Shown here one piece after another: positions 22,318 to 30,959 of a stretch of 33,003 bases of DNA (position 1 is the stretch's first letter; each line of letters starts with the position of its first letter). Both the position numbers and the translations under genes were made by a program. Below the pieces are notes generated by a model, which was given only the letters and a program-made list of their open reading frames with translations, made no database searches and was not told where the DNA came from. The DNA comes from Vicinamibacteria bacterium (lineage in GTDB: Bacteria > Acidobacteriota > Vicinamibacteria > Vicinamibacterales > UBA8438), in the NCBI GenBank assembly GCA_022821235.1, contig JAJEEA010000291.1:1-33003 (forward strand). The letters run 5' to 3'.

Positions 22318-24144
22318 TCACCACGTGGGCAGCTCGGGGACGCCGATGCCCGTCGGGCTGTACCGCAGGGGTTCACCGGCTTCCGCGGACAGCAGGCCCA
22401 ACAGGAACGGATAGAGGGCCTCCATCCGGAACTCCGTCGACGCGCCGGGCTCCCAGGCGACCTTCCCTCCAACCGCGAAACCCGCCGCCGCCAGCGGTCC
22501 GGAGAGAGCGGGAATGTCCGTGACGACGTGAAAGGCGACGTCGCTGTCACCCTGCCCGTCCGCGATGAACGGCGGTTGGTGGTCGCCGAAGATCAGGGCG
22601 ATGAATCCGGGTTCGACGCGATGTCGGAATGCCGCGAGCAACAGCTCCCATTCATAGGCGAGGGTGATGAAGTAGCTCCGCTTCCAACCCTGGGGGACCG
22701 TCAGCGCGAGCTCGACGTAGTCCGGTCGGGTCTCGATGAACGACGGCTGGGGTTCCTCGAGCTCCGCGACGTCCTCGGTGATCCGCGGGGGAGGCTCCCA
22801 GGCGAAGTGCGTGGAGACGGTCGAGAAGTGAAAGAGCCGGGGCCGCGGGCGCCGGCTCCAGTAGTTTTCGAACGCGTGCTCCAGGGCCCATTGATCCGGC
22901 ACGTGGCCGAACCCGTACAGGAAACCGTCGTACGAGAAGTCCTGCCGAAGGACCACGTCGTCGTAGCCGTACAGGTCCTCCGCCCACGTGGCGCCGGGCT
23001 GAACCGCCAGCGTGTAATAGCCGTGGCGCCCGAGGTACGAGATCAGGTGAGGATAGCGGCGGGCCATCCGCTTCCAGGCCCAATACGTCGAATGGCTGCC
23101 GATTCGTATCCCGCTCAACGCCGACGCGGTGCTCATCCACGACCCGCCGCCGCTCACCGGGGCCGCCGCGAAGCGCGTGAACATCGGGAGCCGCAGCGCG
23201 TCCAGCTCGCTCTGCACCCGGTCCATCAGCCCCCGCCGTGCGACACGGTAGTCGTCGTCGGCCCAGAGCGTCGCCCCGTACGACTCGACGCCGAAGAGAA
23301 AGATGTCGGGACGGCGCACGGGCGTCGTCCCGGCCAGGGCGGCCGCCTCCCGGAGGGCGGAGCCGTCCAGCGCCTCGACCGTGGCCAGCACGTCCTGCGA
23401 CCGCTGCCAGTTGGAGTACGCGTGCTTTGCCTGGAGCTGAACGACGGGGTCGTCCCGCCACGGGCCGAACCACGACAGCGACAGCACGCAGTAGGCGTTC
23501 ACGGCAACCCATCCGGCGGCCGCGGACCGCCGGTCGAGTCCGGCCCCCCAGCGCCAGGCGGCCCCGAGGTACCGCGCCGCCAGCAGTCCGACGCCGGCGG
23601 CCACGGCCAGGAATGCGGCGGCGTGGAGGACGTCCGTGAATCCCCACGTGTCGCGCACGAAGATCCACGCGCTCTCCAGCATGAGAACGTCGTCGAGCAC
23701 CGTCCCGGGGCGGTCGAAGAGCGCGTGGACGAAGCCGGTGTACGCCATGAACGCAAGCAGTGCGACGTACGCGAACCACGCCAGCGACACCGCGGTCGCG
23801 CGCCACCCGCCAGCGAATCGGCTGGCGAGAACCAACGACGAGACGATGAAGACCCAGTCCGCGCTGACCCGGAACATGTCCATGTTGCCGCGTCGGACGA
23901 ACAACTGCATGACGTACTCGTAGCTGCTGCGCCCGAGTCCCGTCCATCCCCAGTCGTACGCTCCGCGAGGGTGTTCCCGGGGGAAGAAGGGCGAGAAATC
24001 GTGCTCCTGCGAGACGAGCAGGTAGAGGGGAGCGAACAACAGCAGATCGAGCGCGACGAACCCGGCCGTGATGGCGGCGCCGGTCGGGAGCGACCTCCCG
24101 CACATCCACTCCGGGATGCGAAGGGTCAGGCGGATCTCGGGCAT
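22318..24144 (-). CDS. LtaS-like membrane phosphatase/phosphoglycerol transferase
   Basis: A 608-residue membrane protein of the alkaline-phosphatase/sulfatase superfamily. About five hydrophobic segments fill residues 20-225 (ITAGFVALDLLLFAPLYLL, VFIVSSLVLAS, LAWFAYVALLAFMAY, AAAFLAVAAGVGLL, GWVAVNAYCVLSLSW). The extracytoplasmic catalytic part starts at about 280: E287 in IFLFGVESYGAT, a nucleophile region GGGSWMSTASALSG (about 332-345), H446 (STHFAWEPP) and D521-H522 in FGDHQPP. These fit the metal and substrate positions of LtaS/OpgB-type enzymes, which transfer phosphoglycerol, and related phosphoethanolamine transferases. The organism is probably diderm, so periplasmic glucan or lipid modification is more likely than lipoteichoic acid. 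Upstream ATG at 24189 is an alternative start. Confidence 0.85.
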   Translation of the reverse strand: MPEIRLTLRIPEWMCGRSLPTGAAITAGFVALDLLLFAPLYLLVSQEHDFSPFFPREHPRGAYDWGWTGLGRSSYEYVMQLFVRRGNMDMFRVSADWVFIVSSLVLASRFAGGWRATAVSLAWFAYVALLAFMAYTGFVHALFDRPGTVLDDVLMLESAWIFVRDTWGFTDVLHAAAFLAVAAGVGLLAARYLGAAWRWGAGLDRRSAAAGWVAVNAYCVLSLSWFGPWRDDPVVQLQAKHAYSNWQRSQDVLATVEALDGSALREAAALAGTTPVRRPDIFLFGVESYGATLWADDDYRVARRGLMDRVQSELDALRLPMFTRFAAAPVSGGGSWMSTASALSGIRIGSHSTYWAWKRMARRYPHLISYLGRHGYYTLAVQPGATWAEDLYGYDDVVLRQDFSYDGFLYGFGHVPDQWALEHAFENYWSRRPRPRLFHFSTVSTHFAWEPPPRITEDVAELEEPQPSFIETRPDYVELALTVPQGWKRSYFITLAYEWELLLAAFRHRVEPGFIALIFGDHQPPFIADGQGDSDVAFHVVTDIPALSGPLAAAGFAVGGKVAWEPGASTEFRMEALYPFLLGLLSAEAGEPLRYSPTGIGVPELPTW

Positions 24145-24313
24145 GCGCGCGCGTCCTCGATACGGATCTTCGCCCGCGCCGCGAGCCATGACCCGTTGCC
24201 GATCGGCGCCCGGCGGCAGCGGGCGGTCATGAAGCCGGTGGCAAGCCCCGCGTTGCACCGCGCCCGAAGGGCGGCGGGCCGAGGCGCCCGGCTGGCGGGC
24301 GCGACAGGGGCGT

Positions 24314-24347
24314 CGATCAGTTCATGTCGAGTCGGCGGATCCTGACG
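24314..24347. repeat. Duplicated 3' end of the ThuA/DUF1080 gene
   Basis: A 34-bp stretch matches 24389-24422 with three differences. The original encodes the last residues of the ThuA/DUF1080 protein (KIRRLDMN and stop). The copy, 75 bp further downstream on the minus strand, reads VRIRRLDMN and stop. It is a gene-tail duplication of the same kind as at 7439-7501 and 32157-32330. Confidence 0.85.
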
Positions 24348-24391
24348 CGGGTGCTGCCGGGCGCGCTCGCGCTCGTCACGGCCGGCGCCGA

Positions 24392-25879
24392 TCAGTTCAT
24401 GTCGAGCCTGCGGATCTTGACGTTCCGGAACGCGACGGGGTCGCCGTGGTCCTGGATGGCGATGTGCCCGCGGGGCTCGCGCCCGTAGCGGGGAATCGAC
24501 GCGAACTTGCTGGCCACCATGCGTTCCTGCCAGTCGGGGCTGCCGAGCTCGTACTCGAGCAGCTTCTCGCCGTTCATCCAGTGCTCGACGCGGGCGCCGC
24601 GGACGACGAGGCGGGCGCTGTTCCATTCGCCGACGGGCCGGGTGACGTCGCGGGCCGGCGGGTGGACGGCGTAGTTGCTCGCGGCCGAGGTGATGGGGGC
24701 CTGCCCGTCGCGGTGGCCGGCGTTGTGCAAGATCTGGAACTCGGGTCCCGTGTGCCACGCCGGGCCGTCGCCCTCCGCGACGCGGAACATCACGCCGCTG
24801 TTGCCGCCTTCCTCCACCCGCCAGTCGAAGCGCAGGTCGAAGTCGGCGAACTGCTCGACGGTGATGATGTCGCCGCCGCGGCCCACCCGGGCCATCGCGC
24901 CGTCGACCGCCTGCCAGCCGTCGGGGACGGCGTCGCGCCGGTAGCCGCGCCACGCCGCGAGGCTCTCGCCGTCGAAGAGCAGCTCCCAGCCGTCGGCCTT
25001 CTCCTCGGCGGTCAGGGTGTTGGCGGCGGCCTCGTCGGCGATGGCCGGAGCGGTGGCGGAGCTGTCGGCGGCGGGCGCGTCGGCCGCGGCCGCGGTCTGG
25101 GCGGCGGTGGCGTCGGCGGCGGGTGCGGGTGCGCCGATGGCCCACGCGATGCCCTGCAGCAGGTGGGTCTGGAACCGCGGGTCGTCCCACACCTCGGGCC
25201 GGTGGCCCAGCGCGGTGTAGAAGACGCGGCCGTCGCCTTCCTGCCGGGTCCACGCGAGGGCGAAGTCGCCGTCGTCGCGCCGGATGTTGCGGGCGTTCAT
25301 GTCGACCGAGCCGGTGTCGAGGCTCAGCAGCACGTCGACCTTGTCGCGAGACCACTCGCGGTGCTGGTAGATCTCGTCGTGGATGCGGAACGACTCGGCG
25401 AGGTGCCGGGTGGCGGGGTGCTCCCCGTCCTCCACCCGCACCGTGACCTCCTGGTGCCAGGGATGGCCGTCGAAGTAGCCGCCGATGAGGGCGAGATAGC
25501 CCGGCCACTCGTAGAAGGTGTCGGTGGCGCTGTGCACGCCGACGAACGCCCCGCCGCCGCGCACCCAGGCGAGAAGGGCCGCCTTCTGCGTCTCGTCCAT
25601 CGGCAGCTCGCCGGTCGTGAAGAAGACCACCGCGTCGTAGTCGGCGAGGGTGTCCGCGGTCAGGTTCGAGGCGTCGCGGGAGATGGTCAGGTCGATGCGT
25701 CCCGACTCCTCGGCGATGCGCGTGAAGACCGCTTCGGAGTGCGGGAGGACGGGATGCGCGAACGCGGCCGACTGCGTGAGGTAGAGGACCTTCGCGGTCT
25801 CCGCCGCGGCCGGTGGCGGGGCTGCGACGATTGCGAAGGCGGCTGCTGCGAGGATAACGAAGGGATCTGCCTGTCGCAC
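24392..25879 (-). CDS. ThuA domain plus DUF1080 (3-keto-disaccharide hydrolase-like) protein
   Basis: A 495-residue exported two-domain protein. AAAGGA lies before the GTG at 25879, and the signal peptide (VILAAAAFAIVAAPPPAAA) starts at once. Domain 1 (about 25-250) is ThuA-like: KVLYLTQSAAFAHPVLPHS, YDAVVFFTTGELPM, GGGAFVGVHSATDTFYEWP and GRVFYTALGHRPEVW. An Ala-rich linker of about 40 residues follows. Domain 2 (about 295-495) is DUF1080/PF06439: GWELLFDGESLAAWRG, DFDLRFDWRVEEGGNSGVMFR, GPEFQILHN and FRNVKIRRLDMN. DUF1080 proteins are lectin-like folds linked to 3-keto-sugar hydrolysis, and ThuA proteins to trehalose or 3-keto-sugar metabolism. The divergent xylBA genes suggest a carbohydrate locus. 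Confidence 0.92.
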   Translation of the reverse strand: MRQADPFVILAAAAFAIVAAPPPAAAETAKVLYLTQSAAFAHPVLPHSEAVFTRIAEESGRIDLTISRDASNLTADTLADYDAVVFFTTGELPMDETQKAALLAWVRGGGAFVGVHSATDTFYEWPGYLALIGGYFDGHPWHQEVTVRVEDGEHPATRHLAESFRIHDEIYQHREWSRDKVDVLLSLDTGSVDMNARNIRRDDGDFALAWTRQEGDGRVFYTALGHRPEVWDDPRFQTHLLQGIAWAIGAPAPAADATAAQTAAAADAPAADSSATAPAIADEAAANTLTAEEKADGWELLFDGESLAAWRGYRRDAVPDGWQAVDGAMARVGRGGDIITVEQFADFDLRFDWRVEEGGNSGVMFRVAEGDGPAWHTGPEFQILHNAGHRDGQAPITSAASNYAVHPPARDVTRPVGEWNSARLVVRGARVEHWMNGEKLLEYELGSPDWQERMVASKFASIPRYGREPRGHIAIQDHGDPVAFRNVKIRRLDMN

Positions 25880-26185
25880 GGTCCACGTCCTTTCCGCGAT
25901 TGGTGTCGTTCCGTGCCCATCATGGTACCGCGATTCTCGCCGGAGAGGACGTTGGGGCGCCGGGAGCCGAAGCGCAGCGCCCGCCGCGTTCCATCCGCGA
26001 TGCGTCCCGGCCGACGGCGTCGTGGCGTGGTCCCATGGGCCGATGTCCTCTCTCGCCGCCGCCCTGGCAGTCGCGCGACGCCTGCAGGCCACGGGCGCCC
26101 TCGCTGCGCCGGTATGTCACCTGGCCCGCGAGACCGGCTGCCGGGCCCCACGCGGGCGGGCCGGGGCCGGCCGCCGGGGTATCCT
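25880..26185. other. 306-bp divergent promoter region
   Basis: This lies between the minus-strand ThuA/DUF1080 gene and plus-strand xylB and must hold promoters for both. I see no convincing -35/-10 pair in the GC-rich sequence and no XylR-like operator. Short open frames are present but carry no family signature. Confidence 0.5.
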
Positions 26186-27700
26186 ATGGGGCCGATGGCG
26201 GTGCTGGGGCTCGATGTCGGGACCGGCGGGTCGCGGGCGGTGATCGTCGACGAAGACGGGTCCGTCTTCGCGACGGCGACCGAGGCGCACGCGGCGTTCG
26301 ACTCGCCCCGCACCGGCTGGGCCGAGCAGCATCCCGGCGACTGGTGGCGCGCGTCGCAGGCGGCCATCCGGGCGGTCCTGGCGGCGGGGGCGGCGGCGCC
26401 CGGCGACATCCGGGCCGTCGGGCTGTCGGGGCAGATGCACGGCGCGGTGCTGCTCGACGCGGCGGGAGAGGTGGTGCGGCCGGCCCTCATCTGGTGCGAC
26501 CAGCGGACCGACGCCCAGTGCCGCCGGCTCACCGACGAGGTCGGGGCGGCGCGCCTGATCGAGCTGGTCGCCAACCCCGCCCTCACCGGGTTCACACTGC
26601 CGAAGCTGCTGTGGGTGCGCGACGAGGAGCCGGCGCACTGGGAGCGGGTGCGGACGGTCCTGCTGCCCAAGGACTACGTGCGGTGGCGGCTCACGGGAGA
26701 GCGCGCCACCGATGCGGCGGACGCCTCGGGGACCCTGCTCTTCGACGTGGCCGGGCGGCGGTGGTCGTCGGCGCTGATCGGGCAGGTGGGGATCGACGCC
26801 GCGAGTCTGCCCGCGGTCCACGAGGGGCCGGCGCTGACCGGCCGCCTCGTCCGCGCCGGCGCGGAGGCCACCGGCCTCGCGGCGGGGACCCCGGTGGTGG
26901 CGGGCGGGGGAGACCAGGCGGCGGGCGCGGTGGGCATGGGCATCGTGAGCCCCGGCGCCGTCAGCGCCACCATCGGCACCTCCGGCGTGGTGTTCGCGGC
27001 CACCGACCGGCCGGCACGCGACCCCCGGGGGCGGGTGCACACGTTCTGCCACGCGGTGCCGGGCCGCTGGCACGTCATGGGGGTGACCCAGGGCGCGGGC
27101 CTGTCGCTGCGCTGGCTGCGGGCCACCATCGGCGCCGGCGACGGCGGCCCCGACGCAGCGGACGATCCCTACGACCGTCTCTGCGCCGAGGCGGCGGCGG
27201 CCCCGCCCGGCGCCGACGGGGTCCTGTGGGCGCCGTACCTGATGGGCGAGCGGACGCCGCATCTCGATCCGGAGGCCAGGGCGGCGCTCGTGGGGCTGTC
27301 CGCTGCGCATGGCCGGGCCCACGTGATCCGCGCGGTGCTCGAGGGCGTCGCCTTCAGCCTGCGCGACAGCCTGACCATCTTCGACGAGATGGGGGTGCCG
27401 GCGACGCGCATCCGGCTCGGCGGGGGCGGGGCGCGGTCGCCGCTGTGGCGTCAGATCCAGGCCGACGCGTACGGCCAGCCCGTCGACGTGCTGGCGGCGG
27501 AGGAGGGCGCCGCCTACGGCGCGGCGCTGCTCGCGGGGGTCGGGGCGGGGGTCTGGGGCTCGGTGGACGAGGCGTGCGCCGCCGCCGTCCGGGTGGCGGG
27601 GACGGTGGCGCCGGATCCGGGTGCGACGGAGGCCCTCGAGCAGCAGTACGCCCGTTTCCGCACCCTCTACTGCGCCTTGCACCCTCGGGCGGGCGCATGA
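26186..27700 (+). CDS. xylB: Xylulokinase
   Basis: A 504-residue FGGY-family sugar kinase, length usual for XylB. The N-terminal phosphate loop is AVLGLDVGTGGSRAVI, the sugar-binding signature is GLSGQMHG (Q83-M84-H85, a xylulokinase mark), and WCDQRTDAQ follows. The catalytic base is D243 in VAGGGDQAAGAVG. The C-terminal half has IGTSGVVFAAT, YLMGERTPHLDP, HVIRAVLEGVAFSLRD and IRLGGGGARSPLWRQI. It phosphorylates D-xylulose to xylulose 5-phosphate using ATP. Two starts are possible: ATG at 26186 (GGGG 7 bp upstream) or 26195 (MAVLGLDVG). The xylose isomerase gene follows on the same strand after 321 bp of repeat-bearing DNA. Confidence 0.93.
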   Translation: MGPMAVLGLDVGTGGSRAVIVDEDGSVFATATEAHAAFDSPRTGWAEQHPGDWWRASQAAIRAVLAAGAAAPGDIRAVGLSGQMHGAVLLDAAGEVVRPALIWCDQRTDAQCRRLTDEVGAARLIELVANPALTGFTLPKLLWVRDEEPAHWERVRTVLLPKDYVRWRLTGERATDAADASGTLLFDVAGRRWSSALIGQVGIDAASLPAVHEGPALTGRLVRAGAEATGLAAGTPVVAGGGDQAAGAVGMGIVSPGAVSATIGTSGVVFAATDRPARDPRGRVHTFCHAVPGRWHVMGVTQGAGLSLRWLRATIGAGDGGPDAADDPYDRLCAEAAAAPPGADGVLWAPYLMGERTPHLDPEARAALVGLSAAHGRAHVIRAVLEGVAFSLRDSLTIFDEMGVPATRIRLGGGGARSPLWRQIQADAYGQPVDVLAAEEGAAYGAALLAGVGAGVWGSVDEACAAAVRVAGTVAPDPGATEALEQQYARFRTLYCALHPRAGA

Positions 27701-27747
27701 GACCACCGGTGGCGTCGGGCGTCGTTGCCCGTGCCGCGACCCGCCGG

Positions 27748-27990
27748 CAGACCGGTTCGGGAGGAGCGGCGGCGGACGTGCTTCGCACCGCCGCGCGGGA
27801 GGGGTACCGGGCCGTGCCGGCGGCGCCGGCGAGATGGACCGCGACGAGGCGGCCTGTATCTGCTGACCGGTTCGGGGAGGAGTGGCGCCGATGCCTCCGG
27901 AGGTGGGGCGGTGCCGTCGCGACGCTCGTATCCGCTGACCCGCTCGGGCGAGGAGGCGGCGCGGAATTCACCGCGGGCCGCCGCGTTCGG
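27748..27990. repeat. Degenerate three-copy repeat between xylB and xylA
   Basis: Three related stretches start at about 27749, 27862 and 27934. Each has a (C/T)GACC or AGACC block, then GGTTCGGG or GCTCGGG, then GAGGAG and a GGCG-rich stretch. The last two are also preceded by CGTATC(C/T)GCTGACC-like sequence. They fill most of the 321-bp gap. Each contains a GGAGGAG-like purine block without a following gene. No gene is supported here. Confidence 0.55.
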
Positions 27991-28021
27991 ACCCGAGGCG
28001 GTAACGGCGGCGAGACGGATC

Positions 28022-29191
28022 ATGTCTGAAGATGCCTACGCTCCGCGCCCGGAGCACAAGTTCTCGTTCGGCCTGTGGACGGTCGGCAACCCCGGACGCG
28101 ACCCCTTCGGCGAGCCGGTGCGGCCGCGGCTGACCCCCGTCGAGCTCGTCGCCCTGCTCGGCGAGGTGGGGGCTTGGGGGGTGAACCTGCACGACAACGA
28201 CCTCGTGCCCATGGACGCGTCCGCGGCCGAGCGCGACCGCATCGTGCGGGACTTCCGGCAGGCGTGCCGGGACCACGGCCTCGTCGTGCCCATGGTCACC
28301 ACCAACCTCTTCACCGACCCCGCCTTCAAGGACGGCGCGTTCACCGCCAACGACCCCGCGGTGCGGGCCCTCTCGGTCCAGAAGGCGATGGGGGCGTTGG
28401 ACCTCGGGGCCGAGCTGGGGGCGAGGATCTTCGTCATGTGGGGCGGCCGCGAGGGGACCGAGACCGACGGCTGCCGGCGGCCGGACGCCGCCGTCCAGCG
28501 GTTCCGCGAGGCGCTCAACTTTCTGTGCGAGTACTCCATCGCCAACGGCTACGGCTACCGCTTCGCGCTCGAGGCGAAGCCGAACGAGCCGCGCAGCGAC
28601 ATCTACTTCGCCACCACCGGCGCCTATCTCGGGTTCATCCCGACCCTCGACCACCCGGAGCTGGTGGGGGTGAACCCCGAGGTCGCCCACGAGCACATGG
28701 CGGGCCTGAACATGACCCACGCGGTGGCCCAGGCGTGGGAGGCGGGCAAGCTCTTCCACATCGACCTCAACGATCAGGTCATCGGCCGCTACGACCAGGA
28801 CTTCCGCTTCGGCGCCGCCAACCCCAAGGCGGCGTTCTGGCTGGTGAAGTTCCTCGAGGACGTCGGCTACGCCGGCCCGCGCCACTTCGACGCCCACGCC
28901 TACCGCACCGAGGGCCTGGAGGGCGTCAAGGACTTCGCGCGCGGCTGCATGCGCACCTACCTCATCCTGAAGGAGAAGGCGGCGCGGTGGAACGCCGATC
29001 CCGACGTCCGCGCCCTCCTCGCCGGGCTCACCGAGGCCACGCAGGCCGCGCCGGGGGTCGGGGCGTTCAGCCCGGACGCCGCCGCGGCCCTCCGGGGCCA
29101 CCGGTTCGACCGGGCGGCGCTGGGGAGACGGGAGCTGGCCTACGAGCGGCTCGACCAGTTGACGACGGAGATCCTGCTCGGGGTGCGTTAG
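28022..29191 (+). CDS. xylA: Xylose isomerase, class I (short type)
   Basis: A 389-residue enzyme of the short, actinobacterial-like class I type. Active-site residues are all visible and lie three positions after the Streptomyces numbering: H57 and D60 (LHDNDLVP), E184 and K186 ([11 protein letters not shown]), E220 and H223 ([11 protein letters not shown]), D248 (FHIDLND), D258 and D260 (RYDQD) and D290 (HFDAH). These bind two divalent metals and carry out the hydride shift between D-xylose and D-xylulose. With XylB it feeds pentose into the pentose phosphate pathway. The ribosome-binding site is weak. Order is xylB then xylA. No xylose transporter or XylR gene is in the window. Confidence 0.96.
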   Translation: MSEDAYAPRPEHKFSFGLWTVGNPGRDPFGEPVRPRLTPVELVALLGEVGAWGVNLHDNDLVPMDASAAERDRIVRDFRQACRDHGLVVPMVTTNLFTDPAFKDGAFTANDPAVRALSVQKAMGALDLGAELGARIFVMWGGREGTETDGCRRPDAAVQRFREALNFLCEYSIANGYGYRFALEAKPNEPRSDIYFATTGAYLGFIPTLDHPELVGVNPEVAHEHMAGLNMTHAVAQAWEAGKLFHIDLNDQVIGRYDQDFRFGAANPKAAFWLVKFLEDVGYAGPRHFDAHAYRTEGLEGVKDFARGCMRTYLILKEKAARWNADPDVRALLAGLTEATQAAPGVGAFSPDAAAALRGHRFDRAALGRRELAYERLDQLTTEILLGVR

Positions 29192-29363
29192 TCTTGCCCC
29201 GCCGGCCGCCGCGACTCGCCGTTGCGCGACGACCCGGGGAGAGCCATCCGGGCCGTGCGCCAGTTGTGGAGCGCGCGGCCGTGCCTGGAGTTGGGACGCG
29301 GCGCAGCGCCGGACAGCACGCCCGCCGTCATGTCTCGTGTGGCGCGCGGCGCGGGCGGGGTTG

Positions 29364-29455
29364 GGACAGTGATCGACATGGGTTGCCGACTGCAGCCCGG
29401 ATGCAGCCGGTTTCTGCGTTGGGGTACGTGGCAAGGGTGACTTCCGTCACTGTCC
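29364..29455. mobile_element. Small element with GGACAGTGA inverted ends, copy 2
   Basis: A 92-bp element that starts GGACAGTGA and ends TCACTGTCC, a perfect 9-bp terminal inverted repeat; GGTTGCC and GGCAAGG extend it. Its reverse complement aligns with 7299-7402, including the GATGCAGCCGGTTT block, with a gap of about 12 bp in the middle. It lies between xylA and the serine hydrolase gene. It is too short to encode a protein and would depend on a transposase in trans. The rest of the 364-bp gap holds nothing I can support. Confidence 0.7.
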
Positions 29456-29555
29456 TTGCGCCAGCGCCCACGGGATGAGGCATGTCAGGTCCGGGGAACG
29501 GCGGAGTCCGGTTCCGCGGAGGTCGGTTTCAGGGAAGCATGTGGAGGAGACGCTC

Positions 29556-30860
29556 ATGATTCGTCAATGTGCAGGGAACGCGGTCGGGCTCGTGGGGCTC
29601 GTCGCGACCGTGGTGTGCGCGCTGGCGGCGTTCGCGCCGGCGGCGCTCGCGCAGTCGTCCGCGTCGGAGGACGCCGGGCTCCCCGTCGCGGCCCCGGGCG
29701 CGGTCGGCATGTCCGCGGACGGCCTGGCCCGCATCGGGCCGGCCATGCAGGCCTACGTCGACGACGGCCGGCTCGCCGCGGTGATGACGATGGTGGCGCG
29801 CCGGGGGCAGGTCGTCCACTGGGAGGCGACGGGGACGCGCGACACCGCGACCGGCGACCCGGTGGAGCGGGACGACATCTTCCGCATCTACTCGATGACC
29901 AAGCCGGTGACGAGCGTCGCGGTGATGATGCTCGTCGAGGAGGGCAAGGTCGCGCTGGACGACCCCGCCTCGAAGTTCGTGCCCGAGTTCGCCGACGTGA
30001 AGGTCCTGGGCGCCGGCGGCGAGCGCGTCGCGGCCGACGGCCCCATGACCGTCGAGCATCTGCTGACCCACACCTCGGGGCTCACCTACGGGTTCTTCGG
30101 CGACTCCGCCGTCGACCGCCTCTACAACCAGGCCAACCCCCTCACCCTCGCCGAGGACCTGGAGGACTTCGGCCGCCGCGTGGCCGAGCTCCCGCTCATC
30201 GCGAGCCCGGGGACGCGCTGGAACTACAGCGTGTCGACCGACATCCTCGGCCGCGTCGTCGAGGTCGCCTCGGGGCAGGCGTTCGACGCGTTCGTCGAGG
30301 AACGCATCCTCGACCCCCTCGGCATGGACGACACCGCGTTCTGGGTGCCCGAGGAGAAGCGCGGCCGCTTCATGGCCAACTACGCCAGTCTGGGCGGGAA
30401 CCTCGTCGTCGCCGACTCCCCGGTGGACGGCCGGTACACGCGCCCTCCGGCGTTCCCCTCGGGCGGCGGCGGCCTCACCTCGACCGCGTCCGACTACATC
30501 CGGTTCGCCCAGATGCTGCTCGAGGGCGGCAGCCTCGACGGCGTCCGCATCCTCGCGCCCGAGACGGTCGAGAAGATGCGGTCGAACCGCCTCCCCGACG
30601 CGATGGTCCCGATCGAGCTGGGGGCGTTCCTCAGCCCCGGCTACGGCTTCGGCCTCGGGTTCGCGGTCATGGTCGATGCCGATGCCTCGCCCGAGCCCGA
30701 CCACGACGGCGTCTTCCGCTGGGCCGGCGCCGCCAACACGTTCTTCTGGATCGACCCCGAGGCCGACCTCGTCGGCATGGTGTGGACGCAGTTCATGCCG
30801 TTCGCCGCCTACGACCTCGAGCGCGAGTTCCAGACCCTGGTGTACGAGGCGATCGAGTAG
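29556..30860 (+). CDS. Serine beta-lactamase-like hydrolase
   Basis: A 434-residue exported protein. GGAGGA lies 7 bp before the ATG at 29556, with a signal peptide ending near APAALAQ. It belongs to the class C beta-lactamase/penicillin-binding-protein-like family (PF00144). The nucleophile motif is S113-M-T-K116 (IYSMTKPVTSVAVMML), the second motif Y224-S225-V (RWNYSVSTDILGRVVE), and a WAGAANTFFWIDP block stands where the K-T-G/H-x-G motif is expected. HLLTHTSGLTYGF is a family hallmark. Members include esterases, D-amino peptidases and lactamases. Without a better-defined third motif, esterase or peptidase activity is as likely as antibiotic hydrolysis. Confidence 0.92.
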   Translation: MIRQCAGNAVGLVGLVATVVCALAAFAPAALAQSSASEDAGLPVAAPGAVGMSADGLARIGPAMQAYVDDGRLAAVMTMVARRGQVVHWEATGTRDTATGDPVERDDIFRIYSMTKPVTSVAVMMLVEEGKVALDDPASKFVPEFADVKVLGAGGERVAADGPMTVEHLLTHTSGLTYGFFGDSAVDRLYNQANPLTLAEDLEDFGRRVAELPLIASPGTRWNYSVSTDILGRVVEVASGQAFDAFVEERILDPLGMDDTAFWVPEEKRGRFMANYASLGGNLVVADSPVDGRYTRPPAFPSGGGGLTSTASDYIRFAQMLLEGGSLDGVRILAPETVEKMRSNRLPDAMVPIELGAFLSPGYGFGLGFAVMVDADASPEPDHDGVFRWAGAANTFFWIDPEADLVGMVWTQFMPFAAYDLEREFQTLVYEAIE

Positions 30861-30885
30861 GCGCGGCGCGGCCGGGAGGGCATAC

Positions 30886-30927
30886 AATCGGGGAAGTTCG
30901 GGAAGTCTGCAACTGAATCGGGGAAGT
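30886..30927. repeat. 30-bp spaced direct repeat before the PuuD-like gene
   Basis: AATCGGGGAAGT occurs at 30886-30897 and 30916-30927, with a third partial GGGAAGTCTGCAACTG between. TACAAT at 30883-30888, just before the first copy, resembles a -10 element. The pair could be activator sites or a local duplication. Confidence 0.7.
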
Positions 30928-30959
30928 CTCCGGCTCCGCAACGAAGGGGGGAAACGACC

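Noticed and set aside
29556-30860. Calling the serine hydrolase an antibiotic-resistance beta-lactamase
   Set aside because: The SxxK and Y-S motifs are present, but the family is mostly esterases and peptidases and the third motif is not clear, so resistance is not supported.
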